Counted from the stretch's first letter, positions 52,594 through 62,918 are shown. The stretch is 64,000 bases of DNA from Oegoconia quadripuncta (GCA_949316235.1 OX438754.1:992001-1056000); one strand, 5' to 3'. The notes: generated from the sequence alone by a model not told the origin. Translations and numbers: made by a program.

Positions 52594-52846
52594 TTTGGTG
52601 TAGTGGTTAGAAAGTCTGGTGCTATACCAAAAGGTCGCGGGTTCGAACCCCGCTAGGAACATATGTTTGTATGATGAATACAGACATGTGTTCCCGGGTT
52701 ATGGATGTTTTTCATTTATACATGTATTTATTTACAAAAAAAAATATGTATTTGTGTAGTTTATCAAGCATCTATACAAGCCTAGCTGCTTAGTGTGGAA
52801 CTAGATGGCGCTGTGTGTATGTGCAAAGATATTTATTATTTACTGT
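52594..52846 (+). mobile_element. SINE-C, full length
   Basis: TTTGGTGTAGTGGTTAG, B box GGGTTCGAACCCCGC, GTGTTCCCGGGTTATGGATG, GGAACTAGATGGCGCTGTGT and TTTATTATTTA tail. Confidence 0.85.
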
Positions 52847-52904
52847 GAATCTCAAAATGTCTAAATTTTTTTTTTTAAGTTTCAATATTATTCGATTTTT
52901 TTGT

Positions 52905-53172
52905 GTAATAAATAAATATCCTTAGACATACACACAGCGCCATCTAGTTCCACAGTAAGCAACTATAGGCTCGTGTTGTGGATACCAGATGGTTGATATA
53001 CTACATATTATATATTTGTTTTTTTTTTTTAAATAAATACTTTTTATTAATGAAAACATCCAGATACACATGTCCGTATTCATCACACAAACATATGCCC
53101 CTAGCGGGATTCGAACCAGCAACCTTTTGGTATAGTGGCCAGAGTTGCTAACCACGACACCAAACAGGTCGT
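52905..53172 (-). mobile_element. SINE-C, full length
   Basis: Minus-strand copy with tail complement AATAAATAAATATCC, body, B box complement GCGGGATTCGAACC and head ending near CAAACAGGTCGTC. Confidence 0.85.
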
Positions 53173-53201
53173 CAATATCCGCATATTTCGTTTTATCAAC
53201 G

Positions 53202-53441
53202 TTAAATAGGACAGTGCATAAGAAATGTACCTAAAGCGTATAAATATGACGTAGGTATTTTGATTTTTAATATCACTGAGTGTAGCTTGGTTAAACTATA
53301 CATAGTTCCAACAATAAACAAAATTATTACCACAGTCTGTTCAATGTTCATATCAAAATGTTTTCGATCTATCACTTCACTGTTTTGGTCTGTTTCCTCA
53401 CTGTTTTTAATCAATTTGGTAGCATCCGAAATAGATTTCAT
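53202..53441 (-). CDS. Small single-TM hypothetical ORF (79 aa), doubtful
   Basis: ATG in fair context (ACAATGA) and a hydrophilic N-terminus (MKSISDATKLIKNSEETDQN), then one hydrophobic segment (TVVIILFIVGTMYSL). It lies about 170 bp downstream of the Dad stop codon on the same strand, so it may simply be Dad 3' UTR. No family recognised. Confidence 0.18.
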   Translation of the reverse strand: MKSISDATKLIKNSEETDQNSEVIDRKHFDMNIEQTVVIILFIVGTMYSLTKLHSVILKIKIPTSYLYALGTFLMHCPI

Positions 53442-53608
53442 TGTACAAAAAACACAATAATTTTAAAACCATCTTAGGTATACCGGGTTCACGCACATTT
53501 CTTCAAATAGATTTAATTTACCAAAAAAAAAAAAACTAATATGTTTTAATCCAATGACATCTATTTCGAACGAACCAACAAACCACAAGCACCATCTCAA
53601 TGTCTGCG

Positions 53609-53953
53609 TCAGCTCGGAGGAGCCAACAGAACTTCCAGCCAGCAAGGGCAGGCGGTCACGTCCCTCCTGGAGTATTTCGGGCCCCAACCCTTCGCGAAGG
53701 AGATCCTCACAGACCTGGGGTCCACTGGACCTATGTGTGGGAGCGAGATGGCTGGCGGGGGCGCTGCTGGGTCGAACACGCACAGGCAGTGGCCCGGGGC
53801 GACCCTCCACACTAGTAAGGCTTTTGCTGCAGCTGCGTCTAATGCTGGCGAGCTGACGAATACGGGCTCTTGGCTGCGGTTGTAAAGCCATACACCGTCT
53901 GACTCTAAGGATAGGGTCACGCCAAGGCCTATTTTCGCACGAGTCTTCCGCAC
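53609..53953 (-). CDS. Dad: Dad (inhibitory SMAD6/7-type), last exon, MH2 C-terminal part
   Basis: Begins after acceptor TTTCTTTACAG and encodes [74 protein letters not shown] and [16 protein letters not shown], ending at TGA (53,609-53,611). This is the C-terminal two thirds of an MH2 domain. The [10 protein letters not shown]3 loop and the terminal CPCWLE with no SSxS phosphorylation tail mark an inhibitory SMAD. I-SMADs bind type I BMP/TGF-beta receptors and dampen Dpp/BMP signalling; in Drosophila this gene is dad. The frame joins in phase 0 to the exon at 58,466-58,650. Convergent with the transporter gene. Confidence 0.93.
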   Translation of the reverse strand: MRKTRAKIGLGVTLSLESDGVWLYNRSQEPVFVSSPALDAAAAKALLVWRVAPGHCLCVFDPAAPPPAISLPHIGPVDPRSVRISFAKGWGPKYSRRDVTACPCWLEVLLAPPS

Positions 53954-54035
53954 CTGTAAAGAAAAAAAAATTCATTCAATAAAATACTCTTTATTGTACA
54001 ATTAACAGAAACTAAAAAATTCGGTACGAATTCAG

Positions 54036-54155
54036 TGAACGGCGATGGCGGAGGTCCGGGTTCGATTCCAAGGTAGGCCATGTACCAATGAGCTTTTAAA
54101 TTTAATTTGATTACTTATGTGCATTTATCCTGGTCTTCCTTTACATTTCCAACCA
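54036..54155 (+). mobile_element. SINE-D 5' half
   Basis: AACGGCGATGGCGGAGG, B box GGGTTCGATTCCAAGG, then ATTTGATTACTTATGTGCAT, shared with 61,725-62,033. 3' half absent. Confidence 0.6.
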
Positions 54156-54184
54156 TCGACATCCATATTCATTATTCTCTTAGT

Positions 54185-54595
54185 AACATGCGTTTATAGA
54201 TGCATTTGGTGAAAAGTCCCTTAGTCGTCTTTCACGACACTTCTAGTCGTCGCATCGGGCCCTACCGCGCTTCATACCGCTCGCTGATCGTGGTGTGAGG
54301 CACGACAGCGCCCCCTACGGAGGGTGCGCTAGACGCTCGGGGGGTGCGGCTACGGGGACCTGGAGCCGCCTATGCGTTCCCAGGTCCTCCCTACTGCCGA
54401 AGAAGGTCGCCGCGGAGTTTTAGTGGGTATCCCTCCCGTCCCGGGAGTCCCACATAACCGTCTCGCCGTCCCCCAGGCGCTCAGCGTTTCCCCGCGAAAA
54501 AAAAAGATGTAATTCGGTGGAAAGTCCCATAGTCGCCTTTTACGACACCCACAGGAAGAGACGGGTTGGTTCTATTCTCTTTGAGTGCCGAAACC
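54185..54595. mobile_element. GC-rich retroelement 3' end remnants
   Basis: 54,240-54,500 is strikingly GC-rich (CGCTCGGGGGGTGCGG, CGTCCCGGGAGTCCCACATA) and ends in an A run, like R1-clade 3' UTRs of moths. 54,510-54,595 (CTTTTACGACACCCACAGGA, GACGGGTTGGTTCTATTC) is a second repeat also at 55,640-55,700 and 56,520-56,590. Confidence 0.5.
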
Positions 54596-54875
54596 ATACA
54601 TCACCTGTACATTTAATAAACACTTCTTACATTTTACACTTTTTGTACACAATCATAGACTTTTATACACAATAAACAAAAAGACAATACTGAATTCCCG
54701 CCAAAAAGTCCCTATATTATCTATTATTTTGGCAATTTGCACAAATGTTAACCCTCTCTCTGAGATAGCTGTACCTTCGCGACCCCAGATTACGCTGCCC
54801 GCTATCAGTAGGGTTGGCACTTGGCAGCATTTATTTGCACAAATAAAGTAGCAAGCAAAATGTGAAAATAATGTT
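54596..54875. other. Intronic stretch, nothing recognised
   Basis: AT-rich with no assigned repeat. Confidence 0.3.
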
Positions 54876-55110
54876 GACGACCGGTTGGTGTATTGGATAG
54901 TGACCCTGCCAGCGAAACCAACGATTGCGGGTTCGAATCACGCGAGGGGTAAATGTTTGTGTGATACGAACATTTATTCCCGAGTCATGGATGTTTATAT
55001 AAATATTTAAGTATGTTTTTCCGTTATCTAGTATCCATAGCACAAGCTTTGCTTAGTTTGGGACTAGATGATTGGTATAAGTGTCTGGAATATTTATTAT
55101 TATTATTATT
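54876..55110 (+). mobile_element. SINE-B, full length
   Basis: GACGACCGGTTGGTGTATTG head, B box GGGTTCGAATCACGC, body, GGGACTAGATGATTGG and a (TTA)n tail that runs into a LINE-G-like 3' tip (55,113-55,225). Confidence 0.85.
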
Positions 55111-55112
55111 AT

Positions 55113-55225
55113 TAAATTCTTTATTGCACACAAAAATAAAATACAAAGAACATTTAACATACATGATGAAGTGTACAAAGGCGGTCTTATCGCTGATAGC
55201 GATTTCTTCCAGACAACCTTATTAT
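55113..55225 (-). mobile_element. LINE-G-like 3' tip
   Basis: TTCTTTATTGCACAC, GGCGGTCTTATCGCTGATAG and CGATTTCTTCCAGACAACC, the reversed terminal motif of LINE-G. Confidence 0.65.
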
Positions 55226-55422
55226 TATTATTATTAATGTAGGTAGTTATATGTGTATTTTTATATTTTATGTGTCCAAAACTCGCTATAAAACAGAATT
55301 ATCTTAATTTTAGTACCTCTATCTATTCAAAACGAAAGTAAGACATTTGAGGTAAGGTTGCGTCCAAAAACGATTGTTGATTAGACATATTCAATGTGCT
55401 GCGTGGTTTCGGCACTCAAATA

Positions 55423-55631
55423 GAATAAATATCAATAGACATGCACACAATGCTATCTAGTTCCACTTTAAGCAATGTTGTGCATACCAGATGGTTGATA
55501 TACTACATAAATACATATTTTTGTAAATAAATACTTATTATAAATGAAAACATCCATAACTCGGGTACACATGTCGGTATTCATCATACAAACATATGCC
55601 CCTAGCGGGACTCGAACCCGCGACTTTTTAG
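55423..55631 (-). mobile_element. SINE-C, head truncated
   Basis: Tail, body and B box complement (GCGGGACTCGAACCCGC); breaks before the A box where the GACGGGTTAGTTC repeat begins. Confidence 0.8.
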
Positions 55632-56091
55632 TATCAAACAGAATAGAACTAACCCGTCTCTTCCCGTGGGTATCGTAAAAGGCGACTAAGGGACTTTCCA
55701 CCAAAACACATCTGTAGATTTGCACGTTTCAACGGCGGCAACACCGGTGACGTGTGCATTTCTGTATATTTCATAAGGTGACCCGTGGATGTTGTTCCAA
55801 TCATTAAACTCTTATTGGACCACCCAAACATTATTGTTTGGGATATCTGACCACCCCATTTGGCATAAAGGTCATGACGATGTATGTAATTCAATAATCG
55901 TTTCAGGTTCGATCACACACACATCAACTGCTGTTTTTTTTCCTTTCCATAGAAGGATTGGCCATAATCGCCACGCTGGAGACCTCATTATGCTCACTAT
56001 TGTATTGTATTGTATGTGTATGTGGCTGTTGCAGGTCAACGGAGACCTGTATCACTGCGACCGTTGCCGATCTATTGTGATCGCCACTAAC
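55632..56091. other. Intronic stretch with the TACGACACCC repeat (minus)
   Basis: 55,640-55,700 is an inverted copy of 54,510-54,595. 55,700-56,090 has no assignment, although CCATAATCGCCACGCTGG near 55,965 looks like retroelement text. Confidence 0.4.
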
Positions 56092-56520
56092 CTACAGTTC
56101 GTTGCTCAGGTTTGCCTCTTTGAGGAATTGGATAATTTTCCTGGCACCGATGGTTTTTATCTCATCCGGGTGTAATAAGTGGCTGCCCAGGTGGATATTG
56201 CGTTTACGCATTAGCGGGCCACATTCACACAGCAGATGTGCAGGTGTTTCCTCTACGAGGAGGCAAAATCTGCACATTCCTGTTTCTCGGAGCCCTATGT
56301 TGAGCATGTGTTTGCTCAGACAGCAGTGTCCCGTTAGTGCCCTTGTGAGAATGCGTAGATTGTTCCTACTGAGTGCCAGCGCTTCGCCGGCCGCCTTCTT
56401 GTTGAAGGCTTTGATTAGTGATTTGGAGTGTGTTAAACCTGGCGTGTTCGTCCAGAGTTTAAGAGCTGCTTGGGTGCACCGGTTCCTTAGGGTAAAGCGA
56501 ATTATGCTCACTATGCCTTA
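56092..56520 (-). mobile_element. LINE fragment: RNase H-associated C-terminal domain
   Basis: The 139-codon minus frame reads NLRILTRALTGHCCLSKHML, MCRFCLLVEETPAHLLCECG and PLMRKRNIHLGSHLL. The LTGH...L...G......CR.C....ET..HLLCECP pattern follows the RNase H domain in I- and R1-type non-LTR elements. Flanks lost; no RT part here. Confidence 0.75.
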
Positions 56521-57630
56521 GTTGCTTTTTACGACACCCGTGGGAAGAGGCGGGTCAGGTTGTACTCTGCCGGGAACCACACAGTCGTTTAGTCAGACGA
56601 AAATTCTCGTAATTATTTACATTGACGCGCACGGGAGTTCTCAAAAAAAGAAATGGTCGTTCGTACGCCGTGTGCTGTATTTACAGGAACCATTTCGATC
56701 CACTTTTGCATCCCCTCTATCTCAGTGACTATTTTGATATACACAATGTTCTATTTTACTCAGGTAATGAGATGGCTATCATTACGAAATATTCTGATAT
56801 ATTTAGATTTCAACTCTTTTGTAGGTCTAATAGCTGAATGAGAACTTGGCTTTATATTTAAGTAATGTATTTGTTGGGATTGAAATAACAAAATAAATTG
56901 TAGCAAAATCGACACCAGCGAAATAAAGTATTTATTGCGTACTTTGTTGTGTAGCAATCATCGACACGTTCATTTGTTAATTTAGCGAATTTCTTTATGT
57001 AATTGCGAGTAATTACAAAAGAGTATTTATTGTGAAAACAGTGAAACTATTATTATAGTTATGTGTACGTATATAATTTAAATAGTAAGTATTGAATAGC
57101 TGAACTTCTGTAAATATGTTAAATAATCCACTATTTACATATACTAATAACAAATTGACTTACTAAAGCATAAAATCAATACAACGTGAGTGCATAATGA
57201 AAAATATAAGATTTACGAGAAATTTATAGTAAAAATTCTCGGAGACAGCCGCCACTGTGGTGACAACCCTAACTATTAAAGGCCTTATCGGCCACTATTC
57301 GAGGGTTATCACTGTAGACCCGAACAAGCTAAATCTACGTAGGTACTTACGTTCGCAATCACACGATATTTATTGTAAAATCGCTTAAAATTTATATGGT
57401 CAGATAATGCTGTTGACTTTTGGGAAATCCGTGATATCATTATTGTGCTTATATATAGCTACTCTGTGGACTTCGCCTCGTGTATGAGCGGTTCGAGAAC
57501 GTGTTGCCATTGAGACAAGTGACAAACACTCTTATAATGACAGATAAATGGCTATCAGATGTTAGCGGTTTATATAGGCAGCCAATCAAATACGAAAGAT
57601 GAACGCTATTCCTGATAATCATGCTTGTTT
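56521..57630. other. Intronic stretch; TACGACACCC repeat then unassigned sequence
   Basis: 56,521-56,590 is the third copy of the TACGACACCCGTGGGAAG repeat. From 56,591 on, AT-rich with a small hairpin at 57,260-57,320. No gene. Confidence 0.4.
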
Positions 57631-57840
57631 GACCGCCTCCGTAGCTCAGTGTAAACAACATTACGTTTACGAATCGGAGGTCGCGCGTTTGATCCCCAGG
57701 TACATGTTTAGTACTCGATTTGGTTGCTGATAGGGCATATTACATGTCCTCCTGGCTAGCTACCACCATCTAATTCTGCCGCCAATCAGCAATGTTAATA
57801 GCATTGTTAGGTATGTTCGGCTTCATCTTCAGTTAACATG
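57631..57840 (+). mobile_element. SINE-A, highly diverged
   Basis: GACCGCCTCCGTAGCTCAGT head and GCCGCCAATCAGCAATGTTA body are recognisable; several deletions; A tail lost. An old insertion. Confidence 0.75.
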
Positions 57841-58084
57841 TTAGCTAAGCAGCTATGTTGACAGCCAGTCCTTCAATGAAGTTAGCGGTGCGAGCTTCAC
57901 TTAGTAAAAATCCAAAAATATTTTATTCAATGTAGGTTCAAAAATATCACTTATTGAAAGTCAACATGATATTTTTTTTAAACTACGTGGATTCACAAGG
58001 TGCTATTGTTAGGGAGAAGAAGCGACAACAAACTCGGTAAAAGCAAATCTTTTAAATAGTTTCCATCTGTTTTTAAATAGTTTT

Positions 58085-58412
58085 CAACCGCCTCCGTGGC
58101 TCAATGTAACCAACATTGGGTTTACGATTCGGAGGTACGGGTTCGATCCCCAACGGGGTAGATGTTTAAGTACTCGGTTTGGTTGGTGGAAGGGCATTTT
58201 AAATGTCCGCCTGGCAAGCTATAACCATCTTATCTAAATCTGCCGCCAATCAGCAATGTTAATAGCATTGTTGTGTTCCTGTTGTTAGTGATAAGATAGC
58301 CAGTCCCCCAAATGTGTTGGGGTTTCCTGGTCAGTGCGCTTCCACCTTCGACCTCATCTTCACTTAACATCAGGTGTGATTGAGGTCAAGTACAAACCAC
58401 ACAAAAAAAAAC
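58085..58412 (+). mobile_element. SINE-A, nearly full length
   Basis: CAACCGCCTCCGTGGCTCAA head, full body and TGAGGTCAAGTACAAACC tail with A run, ending 54 bp from the Dad splice donor (antisense to Dad). Confidence 0.88.
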
Positions 58413-58465
58413 TTAACCTCACCTTTAAAAAAAAAAATACATACAAAACAAAAACTTAACCTCAC

Positions 58466-58650
58466 CTGTTCAACTTGCGGCTCATGTCCCAGCGCGTCGA
58501 GGCACAGCCCGTGCCGCCCCGAGCCGCACGCCCCTCCCCCTCCCCCGAACACGTCCACAGCTCGGCCCCGCACGCCGTACTGCCGGCCCACTCGCCGCGT
58601 CAGCTCCCAGTACGCGAGTCGGCACCATTCCGACTCCCAGCTCGGTTTCT
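58466..58650 (-). CDS. Dad: Dad, penultimate MH2 exon
   Basis: Acceptor TTTATATCCAG at 58,661-58,651; donor CAG|GTGAGG at 58,466/58,465. Encodes KPSWESEWCRLAYWELTRRV, GRQYGVRGRAVDVFGG and GLCLDALGHEPQVEQ. WCxxAYWExxxRVGRxYxV is the start of the MH2 domain in SMAD6/7, and GxCL..L matches the conserved GFCLGQL segment. A Gly-rich insert (GGGGGACGSGRH) replaces the usual short loop. Starts in phase 1 and ends in phase 0, so at least one more exon lies upstream (higher coordinates). Strongly GC-rich compared with the flanks. Confidence 0.92.
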
Positions 58651-59222
58651 CTGGATATAAAAGAAATCTGTGTTCTAGAATTTCATGTGGTTGGTTATTG
58701 GGATCGGAATCACTCGTGGCGTTTCGTCGCATTCGCTATTCGGTTCCAATAAGCCTTAGTCCTTGGATGGGTGTTTGTATTCTACCTAAATTAAAATTAA
58801 GTACAAAGGCGGACTTATCCCAAATAGGGATCTCTTCCACCCACCCCATGTAAATGCCAAAAGACAGATTGATTTGGCGTACACAAAGCAAATCAACATT
58901 CACAGTTTAGGAAGGAATGCTTCGGAAGGACCCGGTCGTTTTCAATTGAAGCAAGTCGTTAAGCCAAGTCGGTGGTGGGGCGGCTAAAAAACACGTCAGG
59001 TGGTCACTAATCAGACACAAATCCACCAAGCCGCACTGAACCCCCATGGTCGATTATGGCCCACTACCGTCTCCCAGTAAAAGGAGGTTGTGCCCTAACA
59101 GTAGGGCCTGCCTGCATCCTGATTATTGGGATGGAATATGAACATTTCTAATAGGTATATGAAAAAATATCTTTCGAGGACCTGTGCACGTCCTCTGGAA
59201 GCCCAATCCGCGAGCTCTATTT
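58651..59222. other. Upstream of the recognised Dad exons; repeat debris
   Basis: 58,790-58,850 has LINE-G terminal text (GTACAAAGGCGGACTTATCC). 58,970-59,110 resembles the 3' half of SINE-D (GATTATGGCCCACTACCG, AAAAGGAGG). No upstream Dad exon recognised. Confidence 0.4.
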
Positions 59223-59475
59223 TGACGACCGATTGGTGTAGTGGATAGTGACCCTGTCAGCGAAACCAACGGTTGCGGGTTCGAATCCCGCGACGGGTAA
59301 ATGTTTGTGTGATGAATATGAACATTTATTCCTGAGTCATGGATGTTTATATAAATATTTATGTATGTTTATCCGTTATCTAGTATCCATAGTACAAGCT
59401 TTGCTTAGTTTGGGACTAGATGATTGGTGTAAGTGTCCGAAATATTTATTTATTTATTTATTATTATTTATTTAT
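59223..59475 (+). mobile_element. SINE-B, full length
   Basis: GACGACCGATTGGTGTAGTG, B box GGGTTCGAATCCCGC, TCATGGATGTTTATATAAAT, GGGACTAGATGATTGG and TTTATTTATTATTATT tail. The best-preserved SINE-B in the window. Confidence 0.9.
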
Positions 59476-60275
59476 ATCATTATCTATTCCACTAATTACG
59501 TTGAATTTATGCTAGTTTTTCACCTCTAATGCTTTTCATTCATATGTTTTTACTTGGCAGAGGCCGAAAGTGCCGAATGAGGCCCGTCACTAGACAGAAA
59601 CCCGTCGAGGTATGAGTCAAAATTGGGCGGGCTGCGACCGGTTGCTTGACGTCAATCCATTAATGCTAATATCGTCTTGATACCAGCTTGCCATTCAGCC
59701 ACACTGACCTCTACTCTCTTGAGGCACTCAAAGGCTAGCTAAGCGATAGGCAAGCCTCAAATAGAAGGAGTAAAATTGTCTGATATAAGAAAGGGATGGA
59801 TATAATTGGGGGCCGATCGCGCTAAATTACATTTGTTTTATTTGTTTTTATTGATATTTATATAATAATATTATAATTAATAATGTAATAGTACCAATTT
59901 TATTGTAATTTAATTAAAACATTACCCATTCATTTTCAATTATAAGGGTAACCATTGTCAGTAACATAATAAGAATCTTTAATTGGCATAAATTTGGTAT
60001 TAGTTTGCTGTATAAGAATTTGTAATAATGCTGTTATTTCTATGTAAATAAATAAAATAAAATAAAACAAAATTGACATCTTGATTTTCGATAAACATTT
60101 CATTTGACAGGTATGTTCGAATTGTAAGCGATGAATGAATTGTTCTTATAATAAGTTGAGCTTTGATGACATTCCAATTTTGTTCACATTTTTGAAGCGA
60201 TGGTCCCCCAGTACGCCAAGAAGTACACATTTCTTAACGCAATGGTTTCCAAGCATGACTAGTAAATAGTCAAAA
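59476..60275. other. Non-coding stretch, one short repeat
   Basis: 59,965-60,060 pairs with 27,505-27,600. 59,560-59,820 is GC-richer (GGCCGAAAGTGCCGAATGAG) but has no recognised content. Confidence 0.35.
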
Positions 60276-60575
60276 CGGAATCGTCCTCAAGCAAGGCTAA
60301 CTTGATCGATTTAGAGCGCTCCTATCGCAGCAGGGCTAGCATAGCATGACCCATTTTTAGCGCAATCGCCCCCAAGCGGGGCTAGCATGACCTATTTTTT
60401 AGCGCGACCGTCCCCCAGCATGGTAAGAGTAACCCATATTTTAGCATAATCGTCTTCCAGCAGGGCTAGCTTGACCTATAGCGCAGTCGTTCTCAGCAGA
60501 GCTAGTTTGACCCATTTCAGTGCAATCGTCCCCCAACTGGGCTAGCATGACCCATTTTTTTGCGCAATCGACCCT
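60276..60575. repeat. ~42-bp degenerate tandem repeat, seven copies
   Basis: The recurring phrase is roughly GCGCAATCGTCCCCCAGC, AGGGCTAGCATGACCC, ATTTTTTA. Copies differ by substitutions and small indels (37-46 bp), so the array is old. Confidence 0.85.
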
Positions 60576-60697
60576 ATACTCTGTAGATATCGAAGCGGCA
60601 TACGATACATCCCCTTGACGTATTATATCTCCCTTGTTTTGATGATTCGAGGTGGATGGGCATATTAATTTTGAAGTCTGTCTCCACTACATACACA

Positions 60698-60920
60698 GAC
60701 GACCGATTGGTGCAGTGTATAGTGACCCTGTCAGCGAAACCAACGGTTGCGGGTTCGTGTGATGTTTGTGTGATGAATTCGAACATTTATTCCCGAGTCA
60801 TGGATGTTTATATAAATATTTATGTATGTTTATCCGTTATCTAGTATCTATATCACAAGCTTTGCTTAGTTTGGGACTAGATGATTGGTGTAAGTGTCCG
60901 AAATATTTATTTCTATTTAT
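60698..60920 (+). mobile_element. SINE-B with a deletion in the head
   Basis: GACGACCGATTGGTGCAGTG head; about 23 bp lost after GTTGCGGGTTCG, destroying the B box; body and GGGACTAGATGATTGG end intact. Confidence 0.85.
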
Positions 60921-61212
60921 GCTATTATGTTCGTAAATGAGCTAAGATAGTCTCTACCAAACATCAGTAGATTGAAAAAGCATTAACCTACACAGGTATT
61001 ATCGTTTATTTATTAAATGGGTGTCGTAGTGGCATCAACTACATAGCAATCCCTATATGTAAAGCGGTTTGTATAAAAGTCTGTCTGTGCCGCGTTAGGA
61101 TTAATATACGTAGTAGCAACATTGTAAAGCTACTTTTACGGCAGCCGACACTACAGTAACTAGTCCGGGAGTGAAATTATTAAAGTGACGTTCATAGGTA
61201 GAGAAAGTATTA
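60921..61212. other. Non-coding stretch, nothing recognised
   Basis: No feature supported. Confidence 0.3.
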
Positions 61213-61352
61213 TTTATCCTATATAGTCGAAATCAGCCGAAAATTGTCGGTCTTCCATACTAAAAGTGGTCTCAGAATGGTTTACTTTGTATGGGTGGTA
61301 ATCGAAAATATTTTATCGAATTGGACTCCAGTTCCTTGGAGAAAGTTGTTCG
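61213..61352. mobile_element. MITE-1, internal fragment
   Basis: AAATCAGCCGAAAATTGTCG and AGAATGGTTTACTTTGTATG match the core of 6,558-6,800; both inverted ends are degraded. Confidence 0.7.
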
Positions 61353-61724
61353 TATCTGTTACTTAATATAATAATTCAAAAACAATAATCAACCTCTAAA
61401 CTTAATAAAAGTATAAACTTTGTAATTTAGATAATGGGCTTTCCTGGCATCTTTGTTTTATGTTTAAATTGGGAGAAGCATCTGACTCCTGAGATACAGG
61501 TTTATTTAACCTGAGGCGTCAGAGAGTTCATAGAAGCTGTAACAATTTCTCCAGTTCCTTGCACAGAGAAGGACCTTTTTGGAGCTAACCAAGGAGCCTT
61601 CGACGTTGCCACTTTTTGGGCCAAACTACTTTAGGTCATTATTTTTGCTATTGACTCGAAAAGAAGTAGTATGTCAATAAAAAGACTATTATACTGTTGT
61701 AACCCGATGAGCATGTAAACATGT
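61353..61724. other. Non-coding stretch, nothing recognised
   Basis: No supported frame or repeat. Confidence 0.3.
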
Positions 61725-62033
61725 GGATCAGCGGTTAAGACGCGGGTCTCCCAATTTGGGAGGTTTGGAACTTTTTAAATTTAATTTAATTACTTATGTG
61801 CATTTATCCGACTGCTCTTAAACGGTGAATCAAAACATCTTGAGTAAACCTGCATGCCTGAGGAATAAAAATTCGAAAGCATGTGAAATCCCGAACGGGC
61901 ATTAGGCCAGCGTGGCGGACTATGGCCCAATACCCCCTCATATAAGAGGAAGGGACCCATACTCCCTCATATAAGAGGAAGGGGCCTATATCTCTGCAGT
62001 GGGATGTTTGCGGGCTGAGATGCTGATGATGAC
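61725..62033 (+). mobile_element. SINE-D-like element
   Basis: tRNA-like head (GATCAGCGGTTAAGACGCGG), ATTTAATTACTTATGTGCAT, GGACTATGGCCCAATACC and CTGCAGTGGGATGTTTGCGG end, then a (GAT)n tail. A ~33-bp internal tandem duplication (CTCATATAAGAGGAAGGG twice) lies at 61,936-61,986. Confidence 0.65.
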
Positions 62034-62120
62034 ATAAAGATTACAGCGTACATTTCGAGAACAGCGATCTCTTCCATGCAAAGAAAAGATACAAGCTACC
62101 AGTAGAGGAGGTTTGCACTA

Positions 62121-62428
62121 AGGTCCGTATTAATAAACCATTCTCAAGATTGAGAACAGTCTTGTGACCGGTCTCAAGTAAACGTGTTGATTAATAAACC
62201 GAACTTGAAACCTGAAAAGCACGTGCTTGCTCAAGCAGTACTCACTTGAGAGTGTGTATTAATAAACGGAACTCAAGACTATCATTCATTCGCCGCTGAG
62301 GCGAATATTTGAGAAGTGATCTCAGCTGAGTATAGACCTCAAGATTGGTTTATAAATTCAACTTCTTAAGACGCATCTCGGGTGATACAGCCTCAAGAGT
62401 TGTATTGAGATTGGTTTAATACGAGCCT
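62121..62428. mobile_element. MITE-5, shorter copy
   Basis: CGTATTAATAAACCATTCTC / GATTGGTTTAATACG ends and TTCGCCGCTGAGGCGAAT core; the reverse complement aligns with 51,176-51,594. Confidence 0.75.
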
Positions 62429-62918
62429 ATATCCCTGCAGTAGGATGTTTACGGGCTGCTGATGATGAACCTCATGAGAATAAAAACCGTGACTCTATGT
62501 TAATCGTTAAAACGTACAGTTAATTCTCAGCGATTATTTTTGCATCTTACATCACAATAGCTTCCAGAAAACGTCTTGGCTCCCTATACTTTCACAGCGG
62601 CCGGTCGTCGGACAATCAACATTATGCGATGCCAAAACAGTCACCGGGTAAATTGGGATAGTTCAGTGTTTTACATGGTAACATGACACTGGTTAATGCT
62701 AACTGGTAACCGGAAAAAATAATTATAAACACGCAACTGTACGGAAAAACTGGGAGAACATTGTATTGCTACAAACATTTTGTTTGGACAAGCGGAGGGT
62801 AAAGCCCTTACAGACATGAACGTCAGAAACTTCGCTCGTATTCCAGGATTTACCAGCTCTACAGAATACAAGACAGCCAAACGATCCCGTCCCTCATCGG
62901 ACCAATGGACCCGGCTTT
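62429..62918. other. Non-coding stretch with an unassigned frame
   Basis: Overlapping frames on both strands at 62,671-62,900 (plus: MFGQAEGKALTDMNVRNFAR) show no recognised family; they run into the tandem repeat. Not called as a gene. Confidence 0.3.

Larger units (their letters stand above)
53954..58465 (-). other. Dad intron between the two MH2 exons (4.5 kb)
   Basis: Holds a LINE-G-like tip at 53,970-54,010, a SINE-D head, GC-rich retroelement debris, SINE-B, SINE-C, an RNase H-like LINE fragment and two SINE-A copies. Donor GTGAGG at 58,465; acceptor CTTTACAG. Confidence 0.85.

Noticed and set aside
53554..53856. Plus-strand ORFs opposite the last Dad exon
   Set aside because: Shadows of the MH2 coding frame.
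58380..58853. 157-codon plus ORF over the Dad exon
   Set aside because: Antisense shadow of the GC-rich MH2 exon; the minus strand has splice sites and family motifs.
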